Shown in pieces: positions 7,153 to 15,949 of a stretch of 64,000 nucleotides of DNA. Where the stretch lies: contig JBFMFX010000010.1 of assembly GCA_040752005.1 (NCBI GenBank), positions 62,001 through 126,000 of the forward strand, given 5' to 3'. The notes beneath the pieces were generated by a model. The model was not told the DNA's origin. It did no database searches and saw nothing but the letters and a program-made list of their open reading frames with translations. The position numbers and the translations under genes are program-made. How positions within the stretch are numbered: position 1 is the first letter of the stretch; each line of letters begins with the position of its first letter. The stretch is from RBG-16-66-20 sp040752005. GTDB lineage: Bacteria; Pseudomonadota; Gammaproteobacteria; Burkholderiales; SG8-39.

Positions 7153-10125
7153 ATGCTGCTCACCAGGAAAGCGAACGGAACCGTGGCGCGCGAGGCGCGC
7201 CTCGCGCGCGGGCTCGCCGGCGTGCTCGCGAAGACGATGGACCGGCGCACGTTCCTGCGTCGCTCCGGTATCGCGGTCGGTGCCGGTGCGGTCGCGACGC
7301 AGCTGCCGTTCCAGATCATGGGCGAGGCGCAGGCGGCGAAGGAAAGCGCCGGCGGCGCAATCGAGGTCAAGCGCACCGTGTGCACGCACTGCTCGGTCGG
7401 CTGCGCGATTGACGCGCATGTGCAAAACGGCGTCTGGATCCGCCAGGAGCCGGTGTTCGATTCGCCGATCAACCTCGGCGCGCACTGCGCCAAGGGTGCC
7501 TCGGTGCGCGAGCACGGCATCACGCATGACTCGCACCGCCTCAAGTACCCGATGAAGCTCGAGGGCGGAAAGTGGAAGAAGGTCTCCTGGGATCAGGCCT
7601 ACAAGGAGATCTCCGACAAGCTGCTCAAGATCCGCCAGGAGTCGGGCCCGGATGCGCTGTTCGTGGTGGGCTCCTCCAAGCACAACAACGAGCAGGCGTA
7701 CCTGCTGCGCAAGTGGGTGTCGCTCTGGGGCACGAACAACTGCGACCACCAGGCGCGCATCTGCCATTCGACCACGGTCGCCGGCGTCGCCCAGACTTGG
7801 GGCTACGGCGCGATGACCAACTCCTACAACGACGAGCAGAACTCGAAGTGCCTGTTCTTCCTCGGCTCGAACGCCGCCGAGGCGCACCCGGTCTCGATGC
7901 TGCATACGCTGCACGCGCGCGAGAACGGCTGCAAGGTGATCGTCGCCGATCCGCGCTTCACGCGCACCGCGGCGAAAGCCGACAAGTACGTGCGCTTCCG
8001 TTCCGGCACCGACGTGCCGCTGCTGTTCGGCATCCTGCACGTCATCTTCAAGAACGGCTGGGAGGACAAGGAGTACATCCGCACCCGCGTCTACGGCATG
8101 GACGCGGTGAAGAAGGAGGTCATGGAAAAGTGGTCGCCGGAGCAGGCCTCGGCGGTCACCGGCGCTCCGGTCGCCGACATCGAAGAGGTGGCAAAGATCC
8201 TTGCCGAGAACCGGCCCGGGTTCATCATCTGGGCGATGGGGCAGACGCAGCACAACAACGCGAACGGCGTGGTGCGCGCCTCCAACATCCTGATGCTCGC
8301 GCTCGGCAACGTCGGACGCTCGGGCGGCGGCTGCAACATCTATCGCGGCCATGACAACGTGCAGGGCGCGACCGACGTCGGGCCGAACCCGGACACCCTG
8401 CCAGGCTACTACCCGGTCGCGGTGCCAGGTTCCTGGGCGCACTGGGCGCGGGTCTGGAACGTGGACCTCGACTGGCTGAAGAAGCGCTACGCCTCCGAGG
8501 CGATGATGGGCAAGCCCGGCATGACGGTGTCGCGCTGGATTGACGGCGTACTGGAGAAGAACGAGAACATAGACCAGGACCCGAACCTGCGCGCCATCAT
8601 CTACTGGGGCCATGCGCCGAACAGCCAAACGCGCGGCCCGGACATGCTGCGGGCGATGGAAAAGCTCGACCTGATGGTCGTGATCGATCCGTATCCGTCG
8701 GCCTCGGCCGCGATGTTCGCGATGGTGAGGAAGGACGGCGCGTACCTGCTGCCGGCGGCGACGCAGTTCGAGACCGAGGGCTCGTGTACCGCCTCCAACC
8801 GCTCGATCCAGTGGCGCGAGCGCGTGATCGAGCCGCTGTTCGATTCGCGCACCGACCACATGATCATGTACCAGCTCGCCGAGAAGCTCGGCTTCGCCGA
8901 CCAGCTCGTCGGCAAGCGCGGCGACAAGCAGAACATCCGGTTGGTGAAGGGCAAGGGCGGAATGCTCGAGCCCTCGATGGAGGACACGCTGCGCGAGATC
9001 AACCGCGGCGCGTGGACGATCGGCTACACCGGCCAGTCGCCCGAGCGCATCCAGGCGCACATGCGCAACATGCACCTGTTCGACGTGAAGACGCTGCGCT
9101 GCAAGGGCGGCAAGGACGCGAAGACCGGTTACGACCTGACGGGCGACTACTACGGGCTGCCGTGGCCGTGCTACGGCAAGCCGGAGCTGAAACACCCCGG
9201 CACGCCGAACCTGTACGACACGTCCAAGCCGATGATGGACGGCGGCGGCACGTTCCGCGCCCTGTTCGGCGTGGAGCGCGACGGCGTGAACCTGCTCGCC
9301 GAGGACGGCGTGCATCCGAAGGGCTCCGACATCACCACCGGGCACCCGCAGTTCGACCACGTGCTGCTCAAGAAGCTCGGCTGGTGGGACGAGCTCACCG
9401 AGGAGGAGAAGAAGGAGGCCGAGGGCAAGACCTGGGCGACCGATCTCTCCGGCGGCATCATTCGCGTCGCGATGAAGAACCACGGCTGCCACCCGTTCGG
9501 CAACGCCAAGGCGCGCGCGGTGGTGTGGAACTTCCCGGACGCGATCCCGCAGCATCGCGAGCCGCTGTTCAGCCCGCGGCCGGATCTGGTCGAGAAGTAC
9601 CCGACGCACGACGACGTGAAGGTGTTCTGGCGGCTGCCGACGCTGTTCAAGACCGTGCAGCAGAACGCGGTGAAGGAGGGCATGCACAAGAAATTCCCGC
9701 TTATCCTCACCTCCGGGCGGCTGGTCGAGTACGAGGGCGGCGGCGAGGAGACGCGCTCCAACCCGTGGCTGGCGGAACTGATGCAGGACAACTTCGTCGA
9801 GATCCACCCGAAGACCGCAGCCGAGCGCGGCATCCGCAACGGCGAGTACGTCTGGGTAAGCACGCCGGGCCGCAATCCGGACGGCTCACATGTGCGCATC
9901 AAGGTCAAGGCGAAGGTGACCGAGGCCGTCGGCCCGGACACGGTGTTCGTCCCGTTCCACTTCTCCGGCTGGTGGCAGGGCAAGGACATGTTGCCCTTCT
10001 ACCCCGAGGGAGCCGCCCCGATCGTGCGCGGCGAGGCGGTGAACACTGCGACCACCTACGGCTATGACCGGGTGACGATGATGCAGGAAACGAAGACCAC
10101 GCTGTGCCAGGTCGAGAGGGCATAA
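7153..10125 (+). CDS. fdhA: Formate dehydrogenase large (Mo/W-bis-MGD) subunit, Tat-exported, Cys form
   Basis: 990 residues, DMSO reductase superfamily; oxidises formate to CO2 in the periplasm. A Tat signal (MDRRTFLRRS) starts at residue 29. The proximal 4Fe-4S site is Cys77, Cys80, Cys84 and Cys112. The metal ligand is Cys204 in the segment DHQARICHSTTVAGVAQ, where E. coli FdnG has selenocysteine; His205 is the usual catalytic partner. The C-terminal molydopterin-binding domain (about residues 850-990) is complete. GGAGG 8 nt before ATG 7153 supports the start, which gives a longer than usual n-region. The tungstate uptake genes nearby leave open whether Mo or W is used. Confidence 0.95.
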   Translation: MLLTRKANGTVAREARLARGLAGVLAKTMDRRTFLRRSGIAVGAGAVATQLPFQIMGEAQAAKESAGGAIEVKRTVCTHCSVGCAIDAHVQNGVWIRQEPVFDSPINLGAHCAKGASVREHGITHDSHRLKYPMKLEGGKWKKVSWDQAYKEISDKLLKIRQESGPDALFVVGSSKHNNEQAYLLRKWVSLWGTNNCDHQARICHSTTVAGVAQTWGYGAMTNSYNDEQNSKCLFFLGSNAAEAHPVSMLHTLHARENGCKVIVADPRFTRTAAKADKYVRFRSGTDVPLLFGILHVIFKNGWEDKEYIRTRVYGMDAVKKEVMEKWSPEQASAVTGAPVADIEEVAKILAENRPGFIIWAMGQTQHNNANGVVRASNILMLALGNVGRSGGGCNIYRGHDNVQGATDVGPNPDTLPGYYPVAVPGSWAHWARVWNVDLDWLKKRYASEAMMGKPGMTVSRWIDGVLEKNENIDQDPNLRAIIYWGHAPNSQTRGPDMLRAMEKLDLMVVIDPYPSASAAMFAMVRKDGAYLLPAATQFETEGSCTASNRSIQWRERVIEPLFDSRTDHMIMYQLAEKLGFADQLVGKRGDKQNIRLVKGKGGMLEPSMEDTLREINRGAWTIGYTGQSPERIQAHMRNMHLFDVKTLRCKGGKDAKTGYDLTGDYYGLPWPCYGKPELKHPGTPNLYDTSKPMMDGGGTFRALFGVERDGVNLLAEDGVHPKGSDITTGHPQFDHVLLKKLGWWDELTEEEKKEAEGKTWATDLSGGIIRVAMKNHGCHPFGNAKARAVVWNFPDAIPQHREPLFSPRPDLVEKYPTHDDVKVFWRLPTLFKTVQQNAVKEGMHKKFPLILTSGRLVEYEGGGEETRSNPWLAELMQDNFVEIHPKTAAERGIRNGEYVWVSTPGRNPDGSHVRIKVKAKVTEAVGPDTVFVPFHFSGWWQGKDMLPFYPEGAAPIVRGEAVNTATTYGYDRVTMMQETKTTLCQVERA

Positions 10126-10135
10126 GGAGAACGCC

Positions 10136-10780
10136 ATGGCGAGAATGAAATTCCTGTGCGACGCCGAGCGCTGCATCGAGTGCAACGGCTGCGTCACGGC
10201 CTGCAAGAACGAGAACGAGGTGCCGTGGGGCGTCAACCGCCGCCGCGTGGTCACCATCAATGACGGCGTCGTCGGCGCCGAGAAGTCCATCTCGGTCGCG
10301 TGCATGCACTGCTCGGACGCACCTTGCATGGCGGTGTGCCCGGTGGATTGCTTCTACAAGACCGAAGACGGCGTCGTCCTGCACGACAAGGACCTGTGCA
10401 TCGGCTGCGGTTACTGCTTCTATGCCTGCCCGTTCGGTGCGCCGCAGTTCCCGCAGGCGGGCGCCTTCGGCCTGCGCGGCAAGATGGACAAGTGCACGTT
10501 CTGCGCCGGCGGACCGGAGCCTGACCGTTCGGAGACCGAGTTCCGCAAGTACGGCCGCAACCGGCTCGCCGAGGGCAAGCTCCCGGCTTGCGCCGAGATG
10601 TGCTCGACCAAGGCGCTCCTGGGCGGCGACGGCGACGTGATCGCCGACATCTACCGCGAGCGCGTCATGCGGCGCGGCCGCGGGCCGGAGGCCTGGGGTT
10701 GGGGTACGGCGTACGGGTTGCCGGGCAGGGGCGGTGCGGCGCCGGCTCCGGCTCCAGCTCAGACCGGGGGCAAGTCGTGA
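10136..10780 (+). CDS. fdhB: Formate dehydrogenase iron-sulfur (beta) subunit
   Basis: 214 residues, no signal peptide, so it would travel with the Tat substrate FdhA. Four ferredoxin-type clusters can be traced: CIECNGCVTAC (from about residue 13), CMHCSDAPCMAVCP (about 57), CIGCGYCFYACP (about 89), and a final set from CTFC with CAEMC. They carry electrons from FdhA to the cytochrome b subunit. The last 30 residues are Gly/Ala/Pro-rich. The gene starts 10 nt after fdhA and overlaps the lipoprotein gene by 4 nt (GTGA). Confidence 0.94.
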   Translation: MARMKFLCDAERCIECNGCVTACKNENEVPWGVNRRRVVTINDGVVGAEKSISVACMHCSDAPCMAVCPVDCFYKTEDGVVLHDKDLCIGCGYCFYACPFGAPQFPQAGAFGLRGKMDKCTFCAGGPEPDRSETEFRKYGRNRLAEGKLPACAEMCSTKALLGGDGDVIADIYRERVMRRGRGPEAWGWGTAYGLPGRGGAAPAPAPAQTGGKS

Positions 10781-11025
10781 GAGGCATGGCCATTGCGCTC
10801 GCCGCGGCGGCGGCGTTGGGGCTCGGCGGCTGCATGGAAGTCGAGCAGACTATCGCGCCCCCGAAGGCGGGCAAGTACCAGGGCAAGCCGGACACTCCGC
10901 CGTGGGCGAACGAGCCGCTTGCACACGAACGCGCGAAGTGGACCAAGGGCGATCGGGCGAGCTGGGAGACGCAGATCAAGACCCGGCAGCTCGCGCAGCA
11001 CGAGGACAGGCGGATCTACCAGTAG
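10777..11025 (+). CDS. Small lipoprotein in the fdh operon
   Basis: 82 residues from GTG 10777; ATG 10786 is an alternative. The N-terminus is a short lipoprotein signal with lipobox LGLGGC (Cys at about residue 19). The mature part is hydrophilic, with PPWANEPLAHERAKW and a C-terminal region rich in Arg and Gln. It overlaps the fdhB stop and is followed 91 nt later by the cytochrome b gene. I do not recognise a named family. Position suggests a periplasmic accessory or anchor of the formate dehydrogenase complex. Confidence 0.75.
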   Translation: MRGMAIALAAAAALGLGGCMEVEQTIAPPKAGKYQGKPDTPPWANEPLAHERAKWTKGDRASWETQIKTRQLAQHEDRRIYQ

Positions 11026-11116
11026 CCCCGGGCCGAGAGGTGAAGGCACGGCCCGGGGCCGCGCATCGGAGCGGACCTGCCGGTTGCCTGATGCGGGCGA
11101 ACCAGGAGAGACCGAA

Positions 11117-12187
11117 ATGGCGAGGATGAGCAGGACCTGTGTTGCCGCGGCGTTTGCGCTTTGCGCGGCGGCGGCATTTGCGCAAGGCACGGCACCGGTC
11201 GCGCCGGGCGAGGATCCGCTCGCGAAGGAGCAGCGCGAGCGGGCGAAGGTGCAGCCGGGCAACAACCAACCGGTGTGGAGCGAGGTGAGGTCTGGCCAGC
11301 CGAACTACACCAGCATCCCGGGTCGCGAGGCAGGCGTGCTGATCCAGCCGCAGGCGCGCTTCATCGGCCAGGAGCGCTTCTCCACCGCAGGCGAAGCCTG
11401 GAGGCAGTTCCGCAACGGGCCGCTCACCTTTTGGGGCGGTTGGCTGCTTGTCCTCGTCACGCTCGCGATCGCCGCCCTTTATTTCGCGAAGGGGCCGATC
11501 CGGCTGCACGAAAAACCGACCGGGCGCCTGATCGAGCGCTTCACGCCCGCGGAACGCTGGGCGCACTGGACGATGGGTATTTCGTTCGTGGTACTCGGCA
11601 TCACCGGCCTCATCATGCTCTTCGGCAAGCATGTGTTGCTGCCGGTGATCGGCTACACGCTGTTCGCCTGGCTCAGCGCGCTGGCGAAGAACCTGCACAA
11701 TTTCGTCGCGCCGCTGTTCATCGCGAGTCTTCTGGTCTTCATCGTCATGTACGTGAAGGACAATCTGCCGAAGGCCTACGACTTCGCCTGGTTTGGAAAG
11801 GTGATTGGCTTTTTCTTCCGCGGCGAGCACATACCCTCGGGCCGCTTCAACGCGGGCGAGAAGGCGTGGTTCTGGGGTGGGGTGGTGGTGCTGTGCCTCA
11901 TCGTCAGCGTGTCGGGACTCGTCCTCCTGTTCCCGAACTTCGAACAACTGCGCACCACGATGCAGCAGGCGCACGTCGTGCACGCGGTCGCGGCGCTGCT
12001 GGTCATCGCCGCCGCGCTCGGACACATCTACATGGGCACGATCGGCGTCGAGGGCGCCTACCAGTCCATGCGCACCGGCTATGTGGACGAGGTCTGGGCG
12101 AAGGAGCACCACCTTTACTGGTACGAAGAGGTGACGTCGGGCAAGGCGAGCGCCGCGGCGGGCGCGGTGCCGCAGGCTTCGCACTGA
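11117..12187 (+). CDS. fdhC: Formate dehydrogenase cytochrome b556 (gamma) subunit
   Basis: 356 residues. It has a cleavable signal peptide (ends ALCAAAAFA near residue 21), a periplasmic N-domain of about 80 residues, and then hydrophobic segments including one near residues 102-118 and the four-helix cytochrome b core. His residues for haem are present in ERWAHWTMG, NLHNFVAP, QAHVVHAV and LGHIYMGT. It anchors FdhAB to the membrane and passes electrons to quinone. The signal plus N-domain extension is longer than in E. coli FdnI, as is common in betaproteobacterial versions. CAGGAGAG just upstream supports ATG 11117. Confidence 0.93.
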   Translation: MARMSRTCVAAAFALCAAAAFAQGTAPVAPGEDPLAKEQRERAKVQPGNNQPVWSEVRSGQPNYTSIPGREAGVLIQPQARFIGQERFSTAGEAWRQFRNGPLTFWGGWLLVLVTLAIAALYFAKGPIRLHEKPTGRLIERFTPAERWAHWTMGISFVVLGITGLIMLFGKHVLLPVIGYTLFAWLSALAKNLHNFVAPLFIASLLVFIVMYVKDNLPKAYDFAWFGKVIGFFFRGEHIPSGRFNAGEKAWFWGGVVVLCLIVSVSGLVLLFPNFEQLRTTMQQAHVVHAVAALLVIAAALGHIYMGTIGVEGAYQSMRTGYVDEVWAKEHHLYWYEEVTSGKASAAAGAVPQASH

Positions 12188-12212
12188 CGATCCGAACGCA
12201 CGGGAGGACGAC

Positions 12213-12479
12213 GTGAACAGGCAATCGGGACTGGTTTGGGTGCTGGCGGCGGGACTGACTCTGGGCTCGCTCGCCGCGGTGCAGGCGAAGTTGCCGCCGG
12301 CGCCGCCGAAGAGCGAGGAAGAAAAGAAGGCGGAGGCCGAGAAGGCCGCTGCGGCAAAAGCGAAGGAGGCCGAGGCGCTCAACCGGGCGATGGACAAGGC
12401 GGTCGCCAACTACAAGAAGAACAAGGGAATGGCGGCGGAAACCAAGCCTGCGCCGCAGGCCCAGGCGGCGAAGAAATAA
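12213..12479 (+). CDS. Small secreted Lys/Ala/Glu-rich protein at the end of the fdh operon
   Basis: 88 residues from GTG 12213 with GGGAGG upstream. The signal peptide ends near VQA (residue 25). The mature part is a charged helix rich in Lys, Glu and Ala (SEEEKKAEAEKAAAAKAKEA) that could form a coiled coil, then a Pro/Ala/Lys tail. I know no defined family, and low complexity makes similarity unreliable. Its place between fdhC and sodC, with 25-nt and 4-nt gaps, suggests co-transcription. Confidence 0.7.
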   Translation: MNRQSGLVWVLAAGLTLGSLAAVQAKLPPAPPKSEEEKKAEAEKAAAAKAKEAEALNRAMDKAVANYKKNKGMAAETKPAPQAQAAKK

Positions 12480-12483
12480 GACG

Positions 12484-13011
12484 GTGAGCGCCGTGAGACG
12501 CGCCGCGATCGCGGTTTCGGGAGCGGCGCTTCTCGCCGGCTGCCAGACAATGCCGCCGGATGCCCCGCGCGCGATCGCGCACCTGGAGCCGACCAGGGGC
12601 AACAAGGCTTCCGGCACGGTGCACTTCTACCAGCTTGACGGGCGCGTCCGGGTGGTGGCGAAGGTGAGCGGCCTCGTCCCCGGGCGCGAGCACGGATTCC
12701 ACATTCACGAAGCGGGTGACTGCAGCTCGGGCGACGGCATGAGCACGAAGGGCCACTTCAACCCCTACGGCAGGCCGCACGGGCATTTCAGCAGCCCGCA
12801 ACGCCATGCCGGCGACCTGCCGGCGCTCAAAGCCGACGCGAGCGGCTTCGGCGGACTCGAAGTGGCGCTCGACCAGATCACGGTGACGCCGGGAGCGGCG
12901 AGCATCGCCGGCCGCGGCCTGATCGTGCACGCCGATCCCGACGACTACCGCACGCAACCGACCGGCAACGCGGGCGCGCGCATCGCCTGCGGGGTGATCC
13001 GGCGCGGCTGA
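12484..13011 (+). CDS. sodC: Cu/Zn superoxide dismutase, lipoprotein form
   Basis: 175 residues from GTG 12484. The lipobox LLAGC gives a lipid-anchored protein at about Cys19. SodC motifs are complete: GFHIHEAGDC (Cu ligands and disulfide Cys), GHFNPYGRPHGHF and HAGDLP (bridging His and Zn ligands), and HADPDDYRTQPTGNAGARIAC (Arg gate, second disulfide Cys). It dismutates superoxide in the periplasm. Placed 4 nt after the fdh operon, it may protect the exported FeS/Mo enzyme; that is inference. A strong terminator follows. Confidence 0.94.
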   Translation: MSAVRRAAIAVSGAALLAGCQTMPPDAPRAIAHLEPTRGNKASGTVHFYQLDGRVRVVAKVSGLVPGREHGFHIHEAGDCSSGDGMSTKGHFNPYGRPHGHFSSPQRHAGDLPALKADASGFGGLEVALDQITVTPGAASIAGRGLIVHADPDDYRTQPTGNAGARIACGVIRRG

Positions 13012-13039
13012 CCGAACAACCCGGAGGGTGAGGGAGAGA

Positions 13040-13064
13040 GGGCGCCGCAAGGCGCCCTTTTTTT
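13040..13064 (+). terminator. Rho-independent terminator after sodC
   Basis: GGGCGCC (13040-13046), loop GCAA, GGCGCCC (13051-13057), then seven T. It closes the roughly 6-kb fdh-sodC transcription unit. The next gene is on the other strand. Confidence 0.9.
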
Positions 13065-13099
13065 CCGGGGGTCCGTCAGGAAAAATCGCGCCGGGCGAC

Positions 13100-13303
13100 T
13101 CAGAGTACCGCCTTGGCGAGCAGCGCGACGCCCACGACCAGAAGGATGAACTGACCGAGCGCCATGACGGTTTCGCCGGTCTCGCTCTTCATCCACGCGG
13201 GAGGCGGACGGCCCTCGCGGGGTATGAGCTTGTACATCATGAAGCCGGAGACGATCAGGCAGACAATGCCGCTCAGAAAGAGAACGACGCCCGCAAAATT
13301 CAT
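13100..13303 (-). CDS. Small membrane protein, homologue of the one at 15635
   Basis: 67 residues with two predicted TM helices (about 5-25 and 46-66) joined by a polar loop YKLIPREGRPPPAW. The gene at 15635-15835 encodes a clear homologue (both start MN, share VCL, YK-x-x-PREG-x-PP and a Leu-rich second helix). It lies downstream of and collinear with the KdpE-like regulator gene, 76 nt after its stop. I know no functional annotation for the family. The geometry around a sensor kinase suggests a regulatory or ion-related role, but that is speculation. Confidence 0.75.
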   Translation of the reverse strand: MNFAGVVLFLSGIVCLIVSGFMMYKLIPREGRPPPAWMKSETGETVMALGQFILLVVGVALLAKAVL

Positions 13304-13379
13304 GCGGCGATTGTGCGAGATATTGGCGTAAACGTTCCATGCGCATGGGTGGCGTGGCGTGTAGCCGCCGCATAAACGG

Positions 13380-14081
13380 TTAAAGCTGATCGGGCGCGCG
13401 CAGGCGGTAGCCGACTCCGAGTTCGGTCAGGAGGTAGCGCGGCCGCGCCGGATCGGCCTCAAGACGTCGGCGCAGCTTGCGCACGAAAACCCGCAAGTAC
13501 TGGATGTCGTCGCGATGTGCCGGCCCCCAGACCTCCTCGAGCAATTGCCGGTGGGTGACCACCTTGCCCGCATGCGTCACCAGTACCTGTAGCAGCCGGT
13601 ATTGCTTGGGCGAGAGGCGAACCTCGGCGTTGTCCACCCGGACCAGACGCCGCGCGAGATCCACCTGAAGACCACCGACGCGATACACCGGCTCGGGCGA
13701 GTCGCTTTCGATCCGGCGCCGCAGCGCGGCCCTGATGCGCGCCAGCAGCTCCGGCATGCCGAAGGGCTTCACCACATAGTCATCCGCGCCGAGCTCGAAG
13801 GCGCGCACCTTCTCGCCTTCGCGATTGCGCACCGACAGGATGAAGACCGGAATGCGCGACCATTCGCGCAGCTCGCGCAGAACCTCGATGCCCTCCCGGT
13901 CCGGCAACCCGAGGTCGAGGACTACGAGATCAGGCTGCCCCGAGACCATGGCGCGCAGCGCTGCCTCTGCGCTCGCCGCCTCGAGCACGGCGTAGCCGTG
14001 GCCTTCCAGCCCGAGACGCAGGAACTTGCGGATCTGCGGCTCGTCGTCCACGACGAGGATGCGTGCCGCGATTTCAGTCAT
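13380..14081 (-). CDS. kdpE: OmpR/KdpE-family response regulator
   Basis: 233 residues: a receiver domain with the acidic pair Asp12/Asp13, phospho-acceptor Asp56 (VVLDLGLPD) and Lys in VVKPFG, then an OmpR-type winged helix (about 135-230; RLVRVDNAEVRLSPKQYRLL). The closest family by memory is KdpE, helped by its partner. Its ATG lies inside the 3' end of the kinase gene (8-nt overlap), so the pair is co-translated. No kdpFABC genes are in the window, so the regulated promoter is unknown. Confidence 0.88.
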   Translation of the reverse strand: MTEIAARILVVDDEPQIRKFLRLGLEGHGYAVLEAASAEAALRAMVSGQPDLVVLDLGLPDREGIEVLRELREWSRIPVFILSVRNREGEKVRAFELGADDYVVKPFGMPELLARIRAALRRRIESDSPEPVYRVGGLQVDLARRLVRVDNAEVRLSPKQYRLLQVLVTHAGKVVTHRQLLEEVWGPAHRDDIQYLRVFVRKLRRRLEADPARPRYLLTELGVGYRLRAPDQL

Positions 14082-15606
14082 CGCTGAACGCCTCGGCGAG
14101 CGCGGAGGGTTCCGGCAACGGCAGGCGCATGCGCAGGGTCGTGCCTCGGCCCGGCCCCGCGCTCAGGGCCGCGACAGAACCCCCATTTGCCTCGACGAAC
14201 GCGCGGCAAATGGCAAGCCCGAGCCCGGCGCCCCCTGACGCGCGCTCCGGGCCCCCGGGACAGCGGTAGAACGCCTCGAAGATGCGCTCCAGATCTTGCG
14301 GCGGAACCCCGGCGCCCGAATCGGTGACGTCGAGCACGACTTCGCCCTTTTCCAGTCGCGCGGCGATTCGCACCGGCGAGCCCGCCGGCGTGTGCTTCGC
14401 GGCGTTGTCGAGCACATTGGCGAGGGCGTGCTCCATGAGGAACAGATCGAGCCTGAGCATCGGCAGGTCGGGCGGCAGCGCGACCTCGACCGCATGATGC
14501 TCGAGCGCCTTGCGCTTGCGGCGCAGCGCTGCATCCACGATGTCCGCAAGCTCGACCAGCTCCAGGCGCGGTGCGATCTGCCCCGCGCGGATGCGCGTCA
14601 GGTCGAGAAGGTTCTCGATGTAGCTCGCCAGGCGCTCGGCTTCGTCGCGGATCGCGGCGGTCAGCTCGCAGCGCACCTTCGGGTCGCCGCCCTCGGCGAA
14701 GCTCTCCAGCGCGCTTGCCGATCCGAGGATCGCGGCGAGCGGGGTCTGCAGGTCATGCGATACCGAGTTGAGCAGCGCCTCGCGCAGCGCTTCGCCCTGC
14801 GCTCTCAGGCGCGCGTCGGCGATCTCGCGCCGCAGGCGCGCCCGCTCGATGGCGAGCGCGGCGTGGCCGAGCAGGGCCTTGGCGAGTTGCCGATCCGCCG
14901 GCGCGCCTGGCTCGCGCGCCACGAGCACGCCGACGCGCCCCTGCGCGGTGGCGAGGAGCTCCAGGCGCCAGCCGCTCACCGGAGCGTCCGCCGCGTTCAT
15001 GAGCCGCTCGGCGGCATGGCGCAGCGGCTCGGGCAACGCGCTGTCGTCGCCGAGCGCCGCCGCGACCGCGAGCCGCCCCTCCTCGGGCAGCAGCAGCCAG
15101 ATCGGCCGGCCGAGATGCGGCGCAAGGTGTTCGAGGATCACGCCATGCAGTTCGCTGTCGGTCGCGCTCCCCGCCAGCCGCTCGGTAAAGGCAAGCAGTT
15201 GCGCAATACTCTGCTGCTGCCGCCGTGCCTCGATCGCGCGCGCGTGCGCGTTCGCCGCAAGCCGGCTGGTGAACGCGGCCACGATCACGAATACCGCCAG
15301 ATCGGCGACATTCTGCGCGTCGGCGACCCGGAAGCTGAAGATCGGGGAATAAAAGAAGAAGCTCGTCGCCGCGATGCTCAGCAGCGCGGCGAACAGCGAG
15401 GGCCAGAAGCCCCAGATCGCGGCGCTCGCCACCACCGCCGCGAGGAAAAGGATGGAGACATGCGGAAGAGCCGTGAGACGGGTCAGAGCGTGTGCGGCGA
15501 GGGCCACCACCGCAACGAGCGCCGCGCTCATCAGGTACGGGGTTGCGCTGTTTATCGAACGGATATGCAAGGCGGCGTCGGAGAGCATGGAACGGTAATG
15601 CGGCAT
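14074..15606 (-). CDS. KdpD-like sensor kinase lacking the N-terminal KdpD domain
   Basis: 510 residues against roughly 900 in full KdpD. It starts directly with the DUF4118-type four-helix membrane part (about residues 24-115, with the marker SFFFYSPIFSF), then a GAF-like region (about 150-255), a HisKA helix with His284 in SVSHDLQTPL, and a HATPase domain with N (NVLDNAAKHT), G1 (DSGAGVP), F (FEAFYR) and G2 (GAGLGLAI) boxes. The cytoplasmic KdpD/Usp ATP-binding module is absent. Met7 is an alternative start. It is divergent from the small membrane gene at 15635 across 28 bp. Confidence 0.88.
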   Translation of the reverse strand: MPHYRSMLSDAALHIRSINSATPYLMSAALVAVVALAAHALTRLTALPHVSILFLAAVVASAAIWGFWPSLFAALLSIAATSFFFYSPIFSFRVADAQNVADLAVFVIVAAFTSRLAANAHARAIEARRQQQSIAQLLAFTERLAGSATDSELHGVILEHLAPHLGRPIWLLLPEEGRLAVAAALGDDSALPEPLRHAAERLMNAADAPVSGWRLELLATAQGRVGVLVAREPGAPADRQLAKALLGHAALAIERARLRREIADARLRAQGEALREALLNSVSHDLQTPLAAILGSASALESFAEGGDPKVRCELTAAIRDEAERLASYIENLLDLTRIRAGQIAPRLELVELADIVDAALRRKRKALEHHAVEVALPPDLPMLRLDLFLMEHALANVLDNAAKHTPAGSPVRIAARLEKGEVVLDVTDSGAGVPPQDLERIFEAFYRCPGGPERASGGAGLGLAICRAFVEANGGSVAALSAGPGRGTTLRMRLPLPEPSALAEAFSDD

Positions 15607-15634
15607 CCGACGAGAATTCCCTCAGGAGGCCGCC

Positions 15635-15835
15635 ATGAACACCAGCGCGATACTCATCTTCGTCGGTGCCGTTTGCCTGCTGCTCGGCGTGCTTACCATA
15701 TACAAGACCGTGCCACGCGAAGGCAAGCCGCCGACTGTCTGGACCAGCACAGAAGCGCGCGCGACCGGCATGGCGATGCTCGTGCTCATCCTCCTTCTCG
15801 GCGGCCTGACCATGCTGCTCAAGGGCATTTTCTAG
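15635..15835 (+). CDS. Small membrane protein, homologue of the one at 13100
   Basis: 66 residues, preceded by TCAGGAGG at ideal distance. Two TM helices (about 5-22 and 45-63) flank a loop YKTVPREGKPPTVW, nearly the same as in the 13100-13303 product. It is transcribed away from the kinase gene from a shared short intergenic region. Function unknown. Two homologues bracketing one two-component pair suggests the system senses or regulates them, or that one arose by duplication. Confidence 0.8.
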   Translation: MNTSAILIFVGAVCLLLGVLTIYKTVPREGKPPTVWTSTEARATGMAMLVLILLLGGLTMLLKGIF

Positions 15836-15949
15836 GCTCCCCGCCGGAATCGCGGCGTGCGGGCACCGGCCATTTCGTATCCCTGAGGCGCGCAAGCTTC
15901 CCGCCGCGCCAGCGGTGCGCGCTTGCAGAGCTTCGGCGATAAACCGCTT

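Noticed and set aside
7762..7764. Selenocysteine at the formate dehydrogenase active site
   Set aside because: The codon is TGC (Cys204), not TGA, and no SECIS-like need arises.
13380..15606. Potassium-responsive Kdp system
   Set aside because: kdpFABC is not in the window and the kinase lacks the KdpD N-terminal module; only the family likeness is kept.
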